DNA of 64,000 nucleotides, taken from positions 32,866,501 to 32,930,500 of the forward strand of contig JALJCS010000006.1 in the NCBI GenBank assembly GCA_023055355.1. Direction: 5' to 3'. Numbering within the stretch: position 1 is the stretch's first letter; every line of letters begins with the position of its first letter. Of the stretch, positions 48,301 to 58,805 are shown in pieces. Made by a program: the position numbers and the translations under genes. The stretch is from Agelaius tricolor (Eukaryota > Chordata > Aves > Passeriformes > Icteridae). Below the pieces are notes generated by a model, which was not told the origin of the DNA, ran no database searches, and was given only the letters and a program-made list of their open reading frames with translations.

Positions 48301-51300
48301 GCTGCTACAGTGCTGAACAACTTTAAAATTTTAACTTCAATGTTTAAATATTTAGCAAGACAAAGAAGATAAGTGGTACAATCATAGGTATGTCAATGGT
48401 ACAATGACAGATGAGAGGCTAAAGATTGTACTAAAATATGGATTTGGACATATCAAAAGAGGTCTTTCTCACTGTCAGGATGAAGTACAGCAGTGTAACA
48501 ATGAATCACAGATACAATTTCAGTGAACTTTTCTGGATCCAGACAGGATACATGTGTATCTCCATGTAATATAATTTGTGAACAAATGCCGATCTTGGCT
48601 CTTGTTGGCAAGGAATTAAATGAGAATACCACGTAACTATTTACAACCTTCCTACCTTCTTCATGTTCCATGGAAAGAATATTCCTTTATTGACTTAATA
48701 CTGACATTCAGGTTTATTTCAAAGACAACATCCCTGAACTATTTGTCCCTTAGGAGATAAATCAATCTCTCAATGAGAAAACTTGTCTCGTTATCTTTCT
48801 GTTTATGATTCCTATCTATTATATTTATCCAGGCCTTCTTCAGCTATTCAAATTACTTCTAAATATTTACTACAAGTAAACAAACATACACTGAACTAAT
48901 GACAATGAAACAAATTGCACAAATGAGAAGCTAAGTGAACCAGGAAAATGCTGGCTAAGGATTTTTGCCAAGCACTTCACAAAAAGCTTATCTGCTCTAT
49001 TTCCTTGAATTCTTGTCTTATAGTCAAGTTTGGTTTTTTCCTAGTCTCACATGGCAAAGCAAAATGAACTAGACCAGCCCAGACTGATGTATCAGGTGCT
49101 ACATTACAGTAAGACATTTGCCATCACTAGAAAGCACAGCTGTGACTCTGCGTGAATGTTTTGTTGGGCATTCATTCTCACAATATTCTAAAAAATAAAC
49201 CACTCACTTCACAACCTCTGAGCACTTGCTACATTACAAAGTGCTATGCATATGTTGACTGACAGATTGCTTTAATGTTTGTTCAGATTCTCTCTTGGTA
49301 CAGGTTCCACGTGGGTGGATCTCAGAAGTGCAATAAAGTATTTTGAAATACTGAATATACACAAAATTGAAATATTTGGGGAAAAAAAAGTGATTAGAGA
49401 TTATGTTTGTCTGGACATTAAAAAAAAACACCTCAGTAAAGTAAAGAACAGGATTACACCTGTATCTGAAGTCAAGAAACACCACAATTTATTAGCTAAG
49501 AACTGCTTTACTTGGCAATAGCTTCAAATGCACTTTGCAATGAAAAATCGGGTTATATTTTGGTGAGAATAAATATTTTTAACAGTATGCCAACTTTTTT
49601 TTTTCACACTCAATAGCTTCTGAGATTGATTTATGTGGGGGTCTTCCCATTTCTGGACAAGAAACAGTTTATTTCTACATCACAGAATTATTACACCTAG
49701 ATTATCAAACTATAAATAAACGTACCTTTAAAAATCCAACAACAAAGGAGATGTGTGTCACAGCATAAAACTCGTAAAGTCTCTTTAAAGTGTCAGATTC
49801 CCACTTTGTTAGGAAATATCTCTACTATGTTTAAAACAGTTTTCTTCCAACTATTTATTCATACTGTATTATTCATTCTAATTCTTATGGTCTTGTTTGT
49901 AAAAACAAATGAGATATCAATTTATTTTAAAAGACTTATCAAGGAGCATCTCTATAAATAAAGTCATGTACAATGATACTAAGATAAATATTTGTGTTTA
50001 AAGACAATTGACTATTTTTCTACAGGAATTTAATTTCTATGGGAATTAAAGTATGCACTTGAGAAAACTCAACTTTTTATGGAGAAAAACACAACATCAG
50101 TATTTGGACAGGCTGCCAAAACAATGCTATATTTAGCATGGAGCAAAAAGGATAAATCCAACATCCAGCACACACTGTTTCCTAATACTTATTCCTCATT
50201 TCTACTTAGAAAATATCAGATTATAAATTCAATGTTTATGGAACAACTTATCTCAAAGGAGTTGCCCTCATGAAAAAATCAAGTACATCCCTATGCATGC
50301 ATAATTTGTTGGATTTAATTAATCCATTTTAATTTTAAAAATATTTCTTTAAACCAAAGTTTTGCTCATGGATCTTACACAACATATGTACACTCTTGGT
50401 GGCCAGAGAAATATGAATTATTGGAAGCAGCCAGGTTTTTGGAAATCAAGTAGTATTTCCCTTGTTCACCGGTGGAGTTTTCTAGAAATATGTACACTGT
50501 CATGGAAACAAATGATTTTTGTAGATTCATCCCCTACAATCAGAATGTTAGTTTACTAGTTAAATAAATATCCCGATAAGTGGACAAATAATGTCCTGCA
50601 GCAGATCTTTCTTTCCTTTCAAACCCTCATTTTTCAAATCTCTTCCAGGAAGGAGCAGAAGGGAGAAGGTACAAGAGACATGTATACTATACAGTTCCTT
50701 CTTCTAAGGGTTCAAATGTTGATGATATTTTAAAATGCACTTGCAGTACATTGTGAAAAGTAAACAGCACAGCAGAAAGAAATCAACGTTTTTATAAATT
50801 TAACTGTGCTAGCTCAGGCTCTGATAGTCAAGCAGTGCTTTTTGACAAGGGGCATTCATCCACATGCACACATTCACTGACACCATTGTACCTCTGTTCT
50901 CTCCAGATTGGTTCTCTCTAGCCCCATGCTGTAACCTCAATATTTCTAGGATCTTAAAGAGAAGTTCTAAGCATTTTCAATTCTGCTGATCATTAATAAT
51001 TTCCAGTAAAGTTAGATCACCTACAGAGGATTTTTCTCTAACGGTGAATAGCCTAGATTTTCTTAGACTCTGGCCAAACTGAATGTCAAGACTAACCAAG
51101 ATTGTCCAGCAGCTTTCCATCCTTCACTGTTCTTTCCTGCCTCTGAACTCCACACCCAGTACTTGTGTGAGTTAAGCAGAATCAATGAAACTGAGCTGGA
51201 TTAAAAATAGGGGAGAGGGGAGGTGCTAGGAAAGGTTATTTTCCAGAAGGATCAGTTTCACAGTTCACCTTCCAGCTGCACAACCAACCATGCCAGCTGG

Positions 51301-51359
51301 ATGAAGTGAAGTCAGCAACTGATGAGGGGGAGCAGGAGGTGACAGAGTCTGACAAATCA

Positions 51360-51408
51360 GTGCTGTCAGGCAGTGCTGACAGGCATCACTGACAGGCAGT
51401 GCTGACAC
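51360..51408. repeat. Short imperfect tandem repeat
   Basis: Three to four imperfect copies of a CAGTGCTGACAGGCA-like unit in direct succession. Minor. Confidence 0.6.
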
Positions 51409-52462
51409 TAGGGAAGCCCTGGTACCTCTTGCAGACCCCCCAGCAGCAGCCCACTTAATTTGATGGGGCAGTATTTTGGTGATTTTCAATCTTTGATATA
51501 TGCCATGGTCAGCAGGTACAGAACAGTACTCAGTTCACTCTTCCCTGAGTTGCATGGATTCCATGAGAGGACATGGCAGTAAAACTCTATTTCTGCTAGA
51601 AAGATAAACATTTTGAGCACAATTTCAGGCCAGAGTCATCCATTTAGAAAGGGCTGTTTTTGCAGTCTTCTTTAGGAAGGAGCTTACTTTAAATAATACC
51701 CAAATACATATAAATACTACTGGTAAAAACAGAGTCATGTTGTATTTACATTTTTCAGTCATTCAAGGTCACTGACATTTCTTTCCTCAACCACCTGCTA
51801 GCACAGTTCCCTCCCTGCAAAGATGCTGCAAGTACTATCTGCAGACAAAGCCTGTAAGTATTCCTAGAGTTACAGAAATTGTGGCTTTTAAAACGCCAAC
51901 AGCTTCATTCTCTTAACTCTTTTGTTGTTGCTTTGTGCAGATCTATGTATCTACTTCTCCTAAGCTGAAACAAAAAAGCCAGTTCCATTTCATTCTAGCA
52001 TTTCTCCAGATGTTTGCAAAAAATTCAAATAGAAGCAGTGAATTCTTAATTAGAACAACATGCATATGCTCAACAAGACACTCTGATATCATTAGCCCGA
52101 TAATACCGAAAAACCCTCAAAACTGTAACTTCCAATGAGCATAAACTACTGGTATGATCCCAAGCACTCATTTTTTCTTCATTTTCCTCATAAAGGATCC
52201 CAGTTCCCTGATGTAACAGCACCTTATTAGCTTACCTTGAGACAGCAGAACTTTCAGAACTGCCCGTTTTAGTTATTTTCTGTTTGCACTGTCCAAGCAT
52301 ATTAAAAACAAAATAGGAAACATTATGTATGTTCTTTCATATCAAAAGATATTAAAAGAATGATGAGACATTGTCCAGAGCCCTCATGCACATAAAATGA
52401 AGGAATTCCAGCCAATCTATGATTGAAGAAGGATGCTTGATGTGATACAAGGTAAGACACAA

Positions 52463-54627
52463 ATTTTCTTTCAGCAAATGGATTTATTGACAATTGACTA
52501 TAACCATGTACAGCATCTATGCATCTCCCATTGGAAGAATATCCAGTGATAGAGCTAACGTTAGTGTGATACACAGCTTTACTCAATAATCCCACTGCAT
52601 TTCTAACAACAAACAGTGGTGTATTTTACAATCATAAATGGCCAAAAGCACCCAGGTGTCCAAATGAACAGAAATTTTAAATTCTTAACAAAAAATGAAA
52701 CCTGATACTGCATTTCCTCAATTTTAATTCCATTCAACATGGTGTCTATTGCAGTGAATTTTAATCTATACACTCACGATTGAGTTTGGCCCCTGATATT
52801 CATGAAAACTACAGCCTGTCAAAGTGAAATCACAAAGGATTTCTTGCTACTGACCCAAGAAACAAGACTTTAATTTTTTCCCTCCATAGAAAAGACAAAG
52901 ATTAAGGCAATGATCCCTACACTCTCTCCCTCAGGATATAAAGTCTTTTCTCTCTATTCAGTCACTGAACTCCAACTGAAGGTACCAGTTACTATGGGTA
53001 TCTTTTGTAAACACTTGTTCATCTGAAAAAAATGAAAAGAAAAAAGAAAGAGAGAAAACCTCCAAACTGCTCACTTGCAATTATGGTAATAAACAACTTG
53101 TAGTCACGAACACCTCGGGTCAGCAATGAATGCACGATATTGTGACAAATGTGTCCATAGTACATTAACACTTCCTTCAAGCCATTCAGTTCCACAAGAG
53201 TTCATCTGAGGTTGCACATTAAATTCAAAGGAGCAGAAGTTGTATCAATGGTCTCAGCAATTTACCAAACTCTTTCTAAAACATTTGCATTTAAAGTGCA
53301 ATCCCGATTTGGACCTCTTTAACCAGCTCATTTGTAGACCACACAGATTTATTAATGTAAACTAAACCACCATATTTTGTAATAACAGAACCACATTCTC
53401 TAAATATTTAGGAAAAAGTCTGAGAAGTAGAGAGCAACTGACCATAAAATGATTAGCATTGGTCTGAAACCAAAAGCAAAATCCTATTTAAAAAAAAATA
53501 AACCACAACAACCAACAACAGCTCAAACATTATATACTACTGCATAAGGGTTTAACTCTAGCATTACTCACTCAGCTACACAAAACACATAATCTAGATT
53601 AATACACAAAATGTTTTATTCCACAGTGAGGTACATAAAGCTTCTAACTTTAGTAGGCTAAGGCTAGGAGAGAATTGCCTGTTAGGATAAAGATTGTTTC
53701 ACATTCCTGAAATATTCTCACCTATTATTGTTTCTGAAATAAGGCACCAATGATTATTTATCCATCAATAGTTCACCTCTGCACCCACCTATTTAGAAAT
53801 GAAGATGGATTATGTGAGGGTCAGTGATCTGCTGACCATCATGGACCCAGACAACTACAGCACACGTTAATGTGTACAAGTACCAAGCAGTATTTATTCA
53901 AAAACAATTTAAAAATAGCTCATTTGTAAACATTCTACAAAAAACTGTTAGTTTTTTCTTAGTGGTGTCAGCAAAATATTCCTGTAGAACTAACCAGCTG
54001 CATTATTGTTTCTCGTTTACAGAAAAGTATAAAAGCACACTTGTGCACATTAAATTGCCTCACATTCGGTTTGAGTTGAAAGGGCACAGCCTTCAAACCA
54101 TTGAGCACAAACCCTTACATTTCCAGCCCTCCAGACAATCCCTGGTTGCAAACAGTTCAATGAAAAGATGACCCTCGATCCAAATTTTTGATTAGGAAGG
54201 GCTGGTGCCTTGGACAAGACCTGTTCAAAGCTCCTCACACAGGGCCAGGCCGCTCACTGGAACTTGTTCCCAACCTGCAGTCGGAGGAAACCACCTGTAA
54301 AATAGCACACTTAAATTAACAGCTCAGAGTTTCCTTAGGGGAGGCACTGGCTGCTCCTGGCAGCAGCTCCTGCCGTTTGCTCCTCATGGCAAGGCACGGT
54401 TACCGCCTGTCAGGGCTTTTCCTTGGGTTAGCGGCGATTCCTGACAAAACGGTGAGGTGCCGCCAGAAGTAACCCGGTCCCACAGGCAGCCTCAGCCCCG
54501 GCCCGCAGCAAGGGCGGCTGAACGCAGCCCCGGAGCCGCACCATCCCCTCGGAGGCCGCGACCCCTGGGCCCGCACCATCCCTGGGCAGAGCGGCGCCCG
54601 CCTTCCCCGCCGCGGGTCCCGGCGGGC
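52463..54627 (-). other. TRIL: Probable TRIL 3' UTR
   Basis: This is the sequence downstream of the TRIL stop on the minus strand; it is AT-rich with no repeats. Its far end is set by AATAAA at 52,483-52,488 (minus strand), followed by TCCATTTGCTG and a T/GT-rich AAAATTTGTGTCTT, a good polyadenylation context. Earlier AATAAA signals at 53,893-53,898 and 53,615-53,620 could give shorter UTRs of about 0.75 and 1.0 kb. The choice among them is inference; the TRIL mRNA in mammals is known to have a long 3' UTR. Confidence 0.4.
52483..52488 (-). terminator. Candidate TRIL polyadenylation signal
   Basis: AATAAA on the minus strand with a GT/T-rich downstream element within 30 bases. It is the preferred of three candidates because of the downstream element and the transcript length it implies. 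The others are at 53,615-53,620 and 53,893-53,898. Confidence 0.35.
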
Positions 54628-56826
54628 TCAGTCGGCGAAGCGCTGCAGCAGGTGCTCATCGCCGTGCCGGCCGCCGCCGCTGTCCAGGAAGCGCTCGCAG
54701 GGGAACTCGATGAGGTCGGCCTCGCTGAGAGCGCAGGCGGCGGCGCCGCGGGGCGGCCGGTGGGACTGGAAGCCCGAGAAGTCGGCGGACACTCCGGTGC
54801 CCATGGAGCGGAGCGGGCGGCGTGTGGAGTAGAGCTGCCGCACGTGGACCGGGGCCGCCTTCCGACGCCGACGGCCCAGCACCTTCTTGCGGAGCAGGCG
54901 GGCGGCCCAGGCGGCCAGAGCCGCCAGCAGCAGCAGCGCGTTCACCGCCAACAGCACCAGCGTGAGCAGCTGCTGGTCGGGGCCGCGGGGCCCGCCCGCC
55001 GCCGCCGCGGTGCCGCCCTCGGGCAGGGTGACCAGCCCGGCGCAGTGGTCCCGCGGCGCCACCGGGCACACGCGGCCGCCCAGGACACCCTCGACGCACA
55101 CGAGGTAGGGCGTGTCCGGGCGGAGCTCCCGCAGCGTGGCCGCCGGCTCCCCGCGCTCCGGCAGGTACACGAAGCGCTGGAACTTGACGGCGGCGCCGAA
55201 GCGGTCAAAGAGGAGGCGGAATCGCGCCGGCCCCAGCAGACGGGGGCTGCGGTGAGGCCTCACGGCCCAGCGCACCGTCACCCAGCTGGAGCCCACCGCC
55301 TCCACCGACAGGTTGTGCAGGAACAGCTTGTTGAAGTCGCACGGGTCGGACACCAGCGGCGGGACCCCGGCGGCAGCGGCCCGTCGGGGCCACGCCGCTG
55401 CGCTGGGCAGCGGTGCCGGCGTGGCGCTGGCGGCTATGGGCACCCCCATCGTCAGGCGGGCGGTGGAGGCGGCCGGCGGTGGCCCTGGGGGCAGCCCCGC
55501 TGCACTGTTGTTGCCGCCAAGTCCCTCGGGGGATGGCGGGGAGGGAGAGGCACCATCGGGGCAGGGGCCGCCGTCCTGCGGCAGCGACAGCTGGGCATCC
55601 TGCAGGTAGTCGAGGTACTTGCCGGCCAGGGCGGGTGGCAGGTGGCACTGCACGAAGACGGTGAGCAGGCGGCCCTGGGAGTGCCAGGCCGCCAGCCAGC
55701 GCTTGAGGCCCCGAAGGCGGCAGTCGCAGCTCCAGGCATTCCCCTCCAGCTCCAGGCGGTAGAGGGCCAGGCTGGAGGCAAAGAGCTCCCCGGGGAGCGT
55801 GGCCAGTGCGTTGTCCCGCAGGCTGAGCTCCCGCAAGCGGCCGAGGCGGCCGAAGGCGGCCGGGTGCAGGGCGGTCAGTGCATTGCGGCTCAGATCCAGT
55901 GCCTCCAGGCTGTCCAGCGGCTCCAGTAGGGTGGCAGGTAGGTGGCTCAGCAGGTTCCCCTCCAGGCGCAGCTCCTTCAGCGAGCCCAGCCCCCTGAAAG
56001 CATCCGGGGCCAGGTGAGACAGTCGGTTGCCGCTGAGTGAGAGCTTTGCCAGGCCAGGCAGGTGCTGGAAGAGCCCCCCTGTCAGCTGCCGCAGGCTGTT
56101 GCTGGCCAGCAGCAGGGTGTGAAGGGAGCGCAGTGGCCCAAAGATGTCTGGGTGGCGAAGGGAGCTCTGCTGGTTCCCTGAGAGGTCGAGGAAGCGCAAC
56201 TTGGTCAGGCCAGTGAAGGCACCGCGACTCAGCCAGCGGATGCGGTTGGACTCCAGGTGCAGATAGAGTAAGTTTGGCAGCCCTGAGAAAGTGGAATCGC
56301 CCAGCGAGCCCAGCTCGTTGCCGTCTAGCCGCAGCTTGACAAGGCTGTCGAGGCCAGAGAAGGAGGCAGCGCTGAGACGGCCGATCTCATTGGCGTTCAC
56401 GTAGAGGATGCGCAGCTTGGCCAGGGTGCTGAGCGTGCCAGGGGCCAGCGCTGGCAGCAGGTTGTTGCCCAAGTAAAGCTCCTCCAGCCGCTCCAGGCGC
56501 TCAAAGGCCTTGGGGTGCAGCGAGCGGATCCGGTTGTACTGCAGATCCAGGCGCTGGAGCCCTGCCAGGCGGTGGAAGTCGAAGGCGGAGATGTTGGCGA
56601 TGAAGTTGCCCCCGAGGCTGTAGGTGAGGATATCCTGCGGCTCGGCAGTCTTGGGCACGGAGCGCAGGCCCCGGTTGGTGCAGAGGAGGTGCTGGTGCTG
56701 CTGGCAGTCGCATGGCTCGGGGCAGATGGGCTCGGTCGCGGGCAGCAGCAGGAGGAGGATGAGGGGCACGGAGCCCCAGAGCACCCGCGGCAGCAGCATC
56801 AGGCGGACCCGGCGCGGCGCCCCCAT
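54628..56826 (-). CDS. TRIL: TLR4 interactor with leucine-rich repeats (TRIL)
   Basis: Type I membrane protein known to bind LPS, associate with TLR4 (and TLR3) and promote their signalling, notably in glia; in frog embryos it also modulates TGF-beta family signalling. One uninterrupted exon, 732 residues. Signal peptide about 1-30 (LILLLLLPA); LRRNT cap with Cys 35, 39, 41, 49; LRRs about 66-362; LRRCT cap from about 363 (NAWSCDCRLRGLKRW); Pro/Ala/Ser linker about 423-490; fibronectin type III domain about 491-601 (starts PLVSDPCDFNK); membrane span about 620-645; basic stop-transfer RKKVLGRRRRK; tail of about 87 residues with STRRPLRSMGTGVSADFSGF and C-terminus LLQRFAD, the TRIL hallmarks. 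N-glycosylation sequons near 78, 439 and 505. The start is the ATG at 56,826 (G at -3 and +4) directly before the signal peptide; the frame stays open 40 codons further but without an ATG. The mammalian protein is about 811 residues; the difference is mainly in the linker. Confidence 0.97.
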   Translation of the reverse strand: MGAPRRVRLMLLPRVLWGSVPLILLLLLPATEPICPEPCDCQQHQHLLCTNRGLRSVPKTAEPQDILTYSLGGNFIANISAFDFHRLAGLQRLDLQYNRIRSLHPKAFERLERLEELYLGNNLLPALAPGTLSTLAKLRILYVNANEIGRLSAASFSGLDSLVKLRLDGNELGSLGDSTFSGLPNLLYLHLESNRIRWLSRGAFTGLTKLRFLDLSGNQQSSLRHPDIFGPLRSLHTLLLASNSLRQLTGGLFQHLPGLAKLSLSGNRLSHLAPDAFRGLGSLKELRLEGNLLSHLPATLLEPLDSLEALDLSRNALTALHPAAFGRLGRLRELSLRDNALATLPGELFASSLALYRLELEGNAWSCDCRLRGLKRWLAAWHSQGRLLTVFVQCHLPPALAGKYLDYLQDAQLSLPQDGGPCPDGASPSPPSPEGLGGNNSAAGLPPGPPPAASTARLTMGVPIAASATPAPLPSAAAWPRRAAAAGVPPLVSDPCDFNKLFLHNLSVEAVGSSWVTVRWAVRPHRSPRLLGPARFRLLFDRFGAAVKFQRFVYLPERGEPAATLRELRPDTPYLVCVEGVLGGRVCPVAPRDHCAGLVTLPEGGTAAAAGGPRGPDQQLLTLVLLAVNALLLLAALAAWAARLLRKKVLGRRRRKAAPVHVRQLYSTRRPLRSMGTGVSADFSGFQSHRPPRGAAACALSEADLIEFPCERFLDSGGGRHGDEHLLQRFAD

Positions 56827-56879
56827 CCCGGGACGAGCCGTGGGCTGCTTCCCCCGCCGGCTTTGTGTCTCTCCGGCAT
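56799..56879 (-). promoter_or_regulatory. Upstream ORF overlapping the TRIL start
   Basis: An ATG at 56,879 (G at -3) opens a 26-codon frame, MPERHKAGGG onwards, ending in TGA at 56,799. It begins 53 bases before the TRIL ATG and runs 28 bases past it in another frame, so ribosomes translating it would bypass the TRIL start. If it is in the mature 5' UTR, it should lower TRIL translation. Whether the transcript includes it depends on the unknown start site, but 53 bases upstream of the CDS is very likely inside the leader. Confidence 0.5.
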
Positions 56880-56902
56880 CCCCTCCGCCTCCTCCGCGGC
56901 TG

Positions 56903-56998
56903 CTAATGGGCCCCTCCTCTGCTCCGCGCCGGGCTGAGCAACGCACCGGGCAGGCAGGCGCGACGGCGGCGGCTGCAGGTCGCGGTGCCCGGCACCAT
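56903..56998 (-). promoter_or_regulatory. Second upstream ORF in probable TRIL 5' leader
   Basis: An ATG at 56,998 (context CCCATGG) opens 31 codons, MVPGTATCSRRRR onwards, ending in TAG at 56,903, before the overlapping upstream ORF begins. A ribosome finishing here could reinitiate at 56,879 or 56,826. Presence in the mRNA is inferred from position only. Confidence 0.35.
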
Positions 56999-58637
56999 GG
57001 GCTCGGCCGAGGCGGCCGGGAGCGCTGCCGGGGCCGCCGCCCGGGCTCTGCCGCCCCTCGCGGCCCTCGGGCTGCGGGGCGGCGGTGGCGGAGCCGGCGC
57101 TGCCGCGGGGGGCGGGCGCGCTGCGGAGCGGAGCGGGGCGGCTGCTCGGCCGGCGCTCCCGGGGGCGGAGGGGACGGGCGGGGAGGGGACGGCAGGGGGG
57201 CGGCGGGCGGAGCGGGAGAAAGACGAGCTCCGAAAGTTGTCGAGAAAACTCAGCGGAAATTCGTACTTCCCACACTGTGCCCTGGGGGACCGGAGGATCG
57301 GATGGAGCGGGGGAGAGGGAGGACGGCGCGGCGGGGGGCGGGGGGAGGAAGCCCGCGGCCGGTCCTGGCTCGGCTCAGCCCCGGCAGCGAGCAGGGGCGC
57401 AGAGTGGGAAAGTAGGAATTGGAACCGGCTGTGGCTGCCTCCCAGCCACATGGGTTGCAGATAGAGCTGCTCATCGGGGAGGGGGAAGGGAACAGAAGTA
57501 AACTAGACGTCGTCTGCCCACCCCATCTCTATTTTTTTTTTCCCTTGTATTTAGAAACCTGCCAAAAGCAATAGTTACGGTTTACCACGGATTGAGGACT
57601 TTTCTTTGTGTTGAGCAAACGGCAATCAGAGGACTAAGCCTCCTGTAGTACATAAAGGAATGAATTTTCATTCTTTCTCTGCACCGTCCTGCCCACTAGG
57701 TTCCCGAAAACGCTGCCAGTGAGGATGCAATTGAACAGGGCTCCAGCTCCATGAGGGGCTCGTCAGAATGATCCAGATGTTCTTCAAAAATTCCCTTTTT
57801 AAAGATTCTTCTTGCCCAACAAGACACAAATTCAGAGCAAAAGGAAGGTGTTGGAAAGCATACTGAAAACGAAACATAATGGGTACCCATCCTTTCAATG
57901 ACTTGCCTTTCCTTTTGGCATTTTTTGTTTTCTAAGGCATCGCCAATCAAATAAATAAGTGCCTAAGGTCAGAAGGAAATCCCTAAATACTTAGGTATAT
58001 AAGATATCCAGGGATGATGAGGGAAATAAGGTAATGAGCAGACTACTGTGTTGCAAATTTAGTAAATATGTTGGAAACTGATTGCACATGAAGTTGTATG
58101 CAACTGCACACACATAGAATACATTTCTGGACTAAAGCTATGCAAAAACCCCTCCTCTTTCCCTTACCAAAAGGCTTTAGATAGCTTTTGTGGGAACTTC
58201 GTTTTAATGGCCATGTCAACATGAGCAGGTAGCATGAGTAGTACTTTGTGGTCAGGCCCTGTTGTCTGCTTTCACATTACTTTGATCTAACTCTGATTTG
58301 GTCCTGAAGAAACCTTGCCATCATACAGGCCTATTCTTAGCTTACTTTGTTTTAAATTTGTGTCCTAAATTTTTGATGTTTTCTGAATGTGGACTCAAGA
58401 GGCTTGTTTAATTCTTGAATGAGTTAGAAAGTTTCTGTTTAAATTATTTGTAACTGCTGTATTTTGAACATGCTTGATTAGTAAGATGTTTTTTCTGGAA
58501 ATTCGTCTGAATAAGTTTCACAAGAAGAACTTTTTGCTAGCCTTTTTATTTTCCAGGTTACTCGGAAAGCAGCATTTATTCAGGATTTGAATGACCATGG
58601 GTTAAGAATTCAGACATTTTATCTCAGTCTCTTCCTT

Positions 58638-58805
58638 ATTGACTATTTTTTCACTTTTCAGCTTTTTCATTTCATTACATCACATTATGTCTAATATTCA
58701 GGGGGAAAAAAGTATAAAAATATTGACTATTTTTTCACTTTTCAACTTTTTCATTTCATTACATCACATTATGTCTAATATTCAGGGGGAAAAAAGTAGA
58801 TATAC
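58638..58805. repeat. Near-identical 84-bp tandem duplication
   Basis: Two head-to-tail copies begin ATTGACTATTTTTTCACTTT at 58,638 and 58,722, offset by exactly 84 bases. They differ at one clear position (CAGC versus CAAC) until the last few bases. The near identity in non-coding DNA points to a recent duplication. Confidence 0.95.

Larger units (their letters stand above)
34996..52462. other. Gene-poor spacer, right part up to the TRIL 3' end
   Basis: No coding sequence I can support in 17 kb. Contents noted: T-rich runs at about 35,138-35,155; a long pyrimidine tract ending in CTGCTGCAG near 36,012-36,066; a CR1 remnant at 39,258-39,395; a unique-looking stretch at about 38,560-38,770; a 50 percent GC segment with several overlapping long frames at about 41,940-42,875; a perfect TTCCGGAA STAT-type site at 43,994-44,001; and a short GACAGGCA/GTGCTGACA repeat at about 51,360-51,408. 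I see nothing else identifiable. Confidence 0.5.
54440..57420. promoter_or_regulatory. CpG island covering TRIL promoter and coding exon
   Basis: About 3 kb of continuous CpG-rich sequence spans the TRIL CDS and its upstream region, with abrupt AT-rich flanks. The section 57,090-57,350 carries several GC boxes (GGGGGCGGAG and GGGCGGGG types, Sp1-like) and no TATA box in minus orientation, which suits a dispersed CpG-island promoter firing leftwards. The exact start site cannot be read from sequence. Confidence 0.75.

Noticed and set aside
54457..55929. 490-codon plus-strand reading frame
   Set aside because: It lies wholly antisense to TRIL and its 3' UTR, starts at GTG, and is rich in Arg/Gly/Ala/Gln as expected from the complement of a GC-rich leucine-repeat gene. 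The opposite strand has an unmistakable protein.
57252..57263. NF-kappaB-like GGAAATTCG in the TRIL promoter region
   Set aside because: It lacks the full 10-base kappaB consensus; too weak to list even though regulation of TRIL by inflammation would be sensible.
56624..57501. Long plus- and minus-strand frames upstream of TRIL
   Set aside because: Overlapping Ala/Gly/Arg/Pro-rich frames in CpG-island promoter sequence; only the two short upstream ORFs near the TRIL ATG have a clear rationale.
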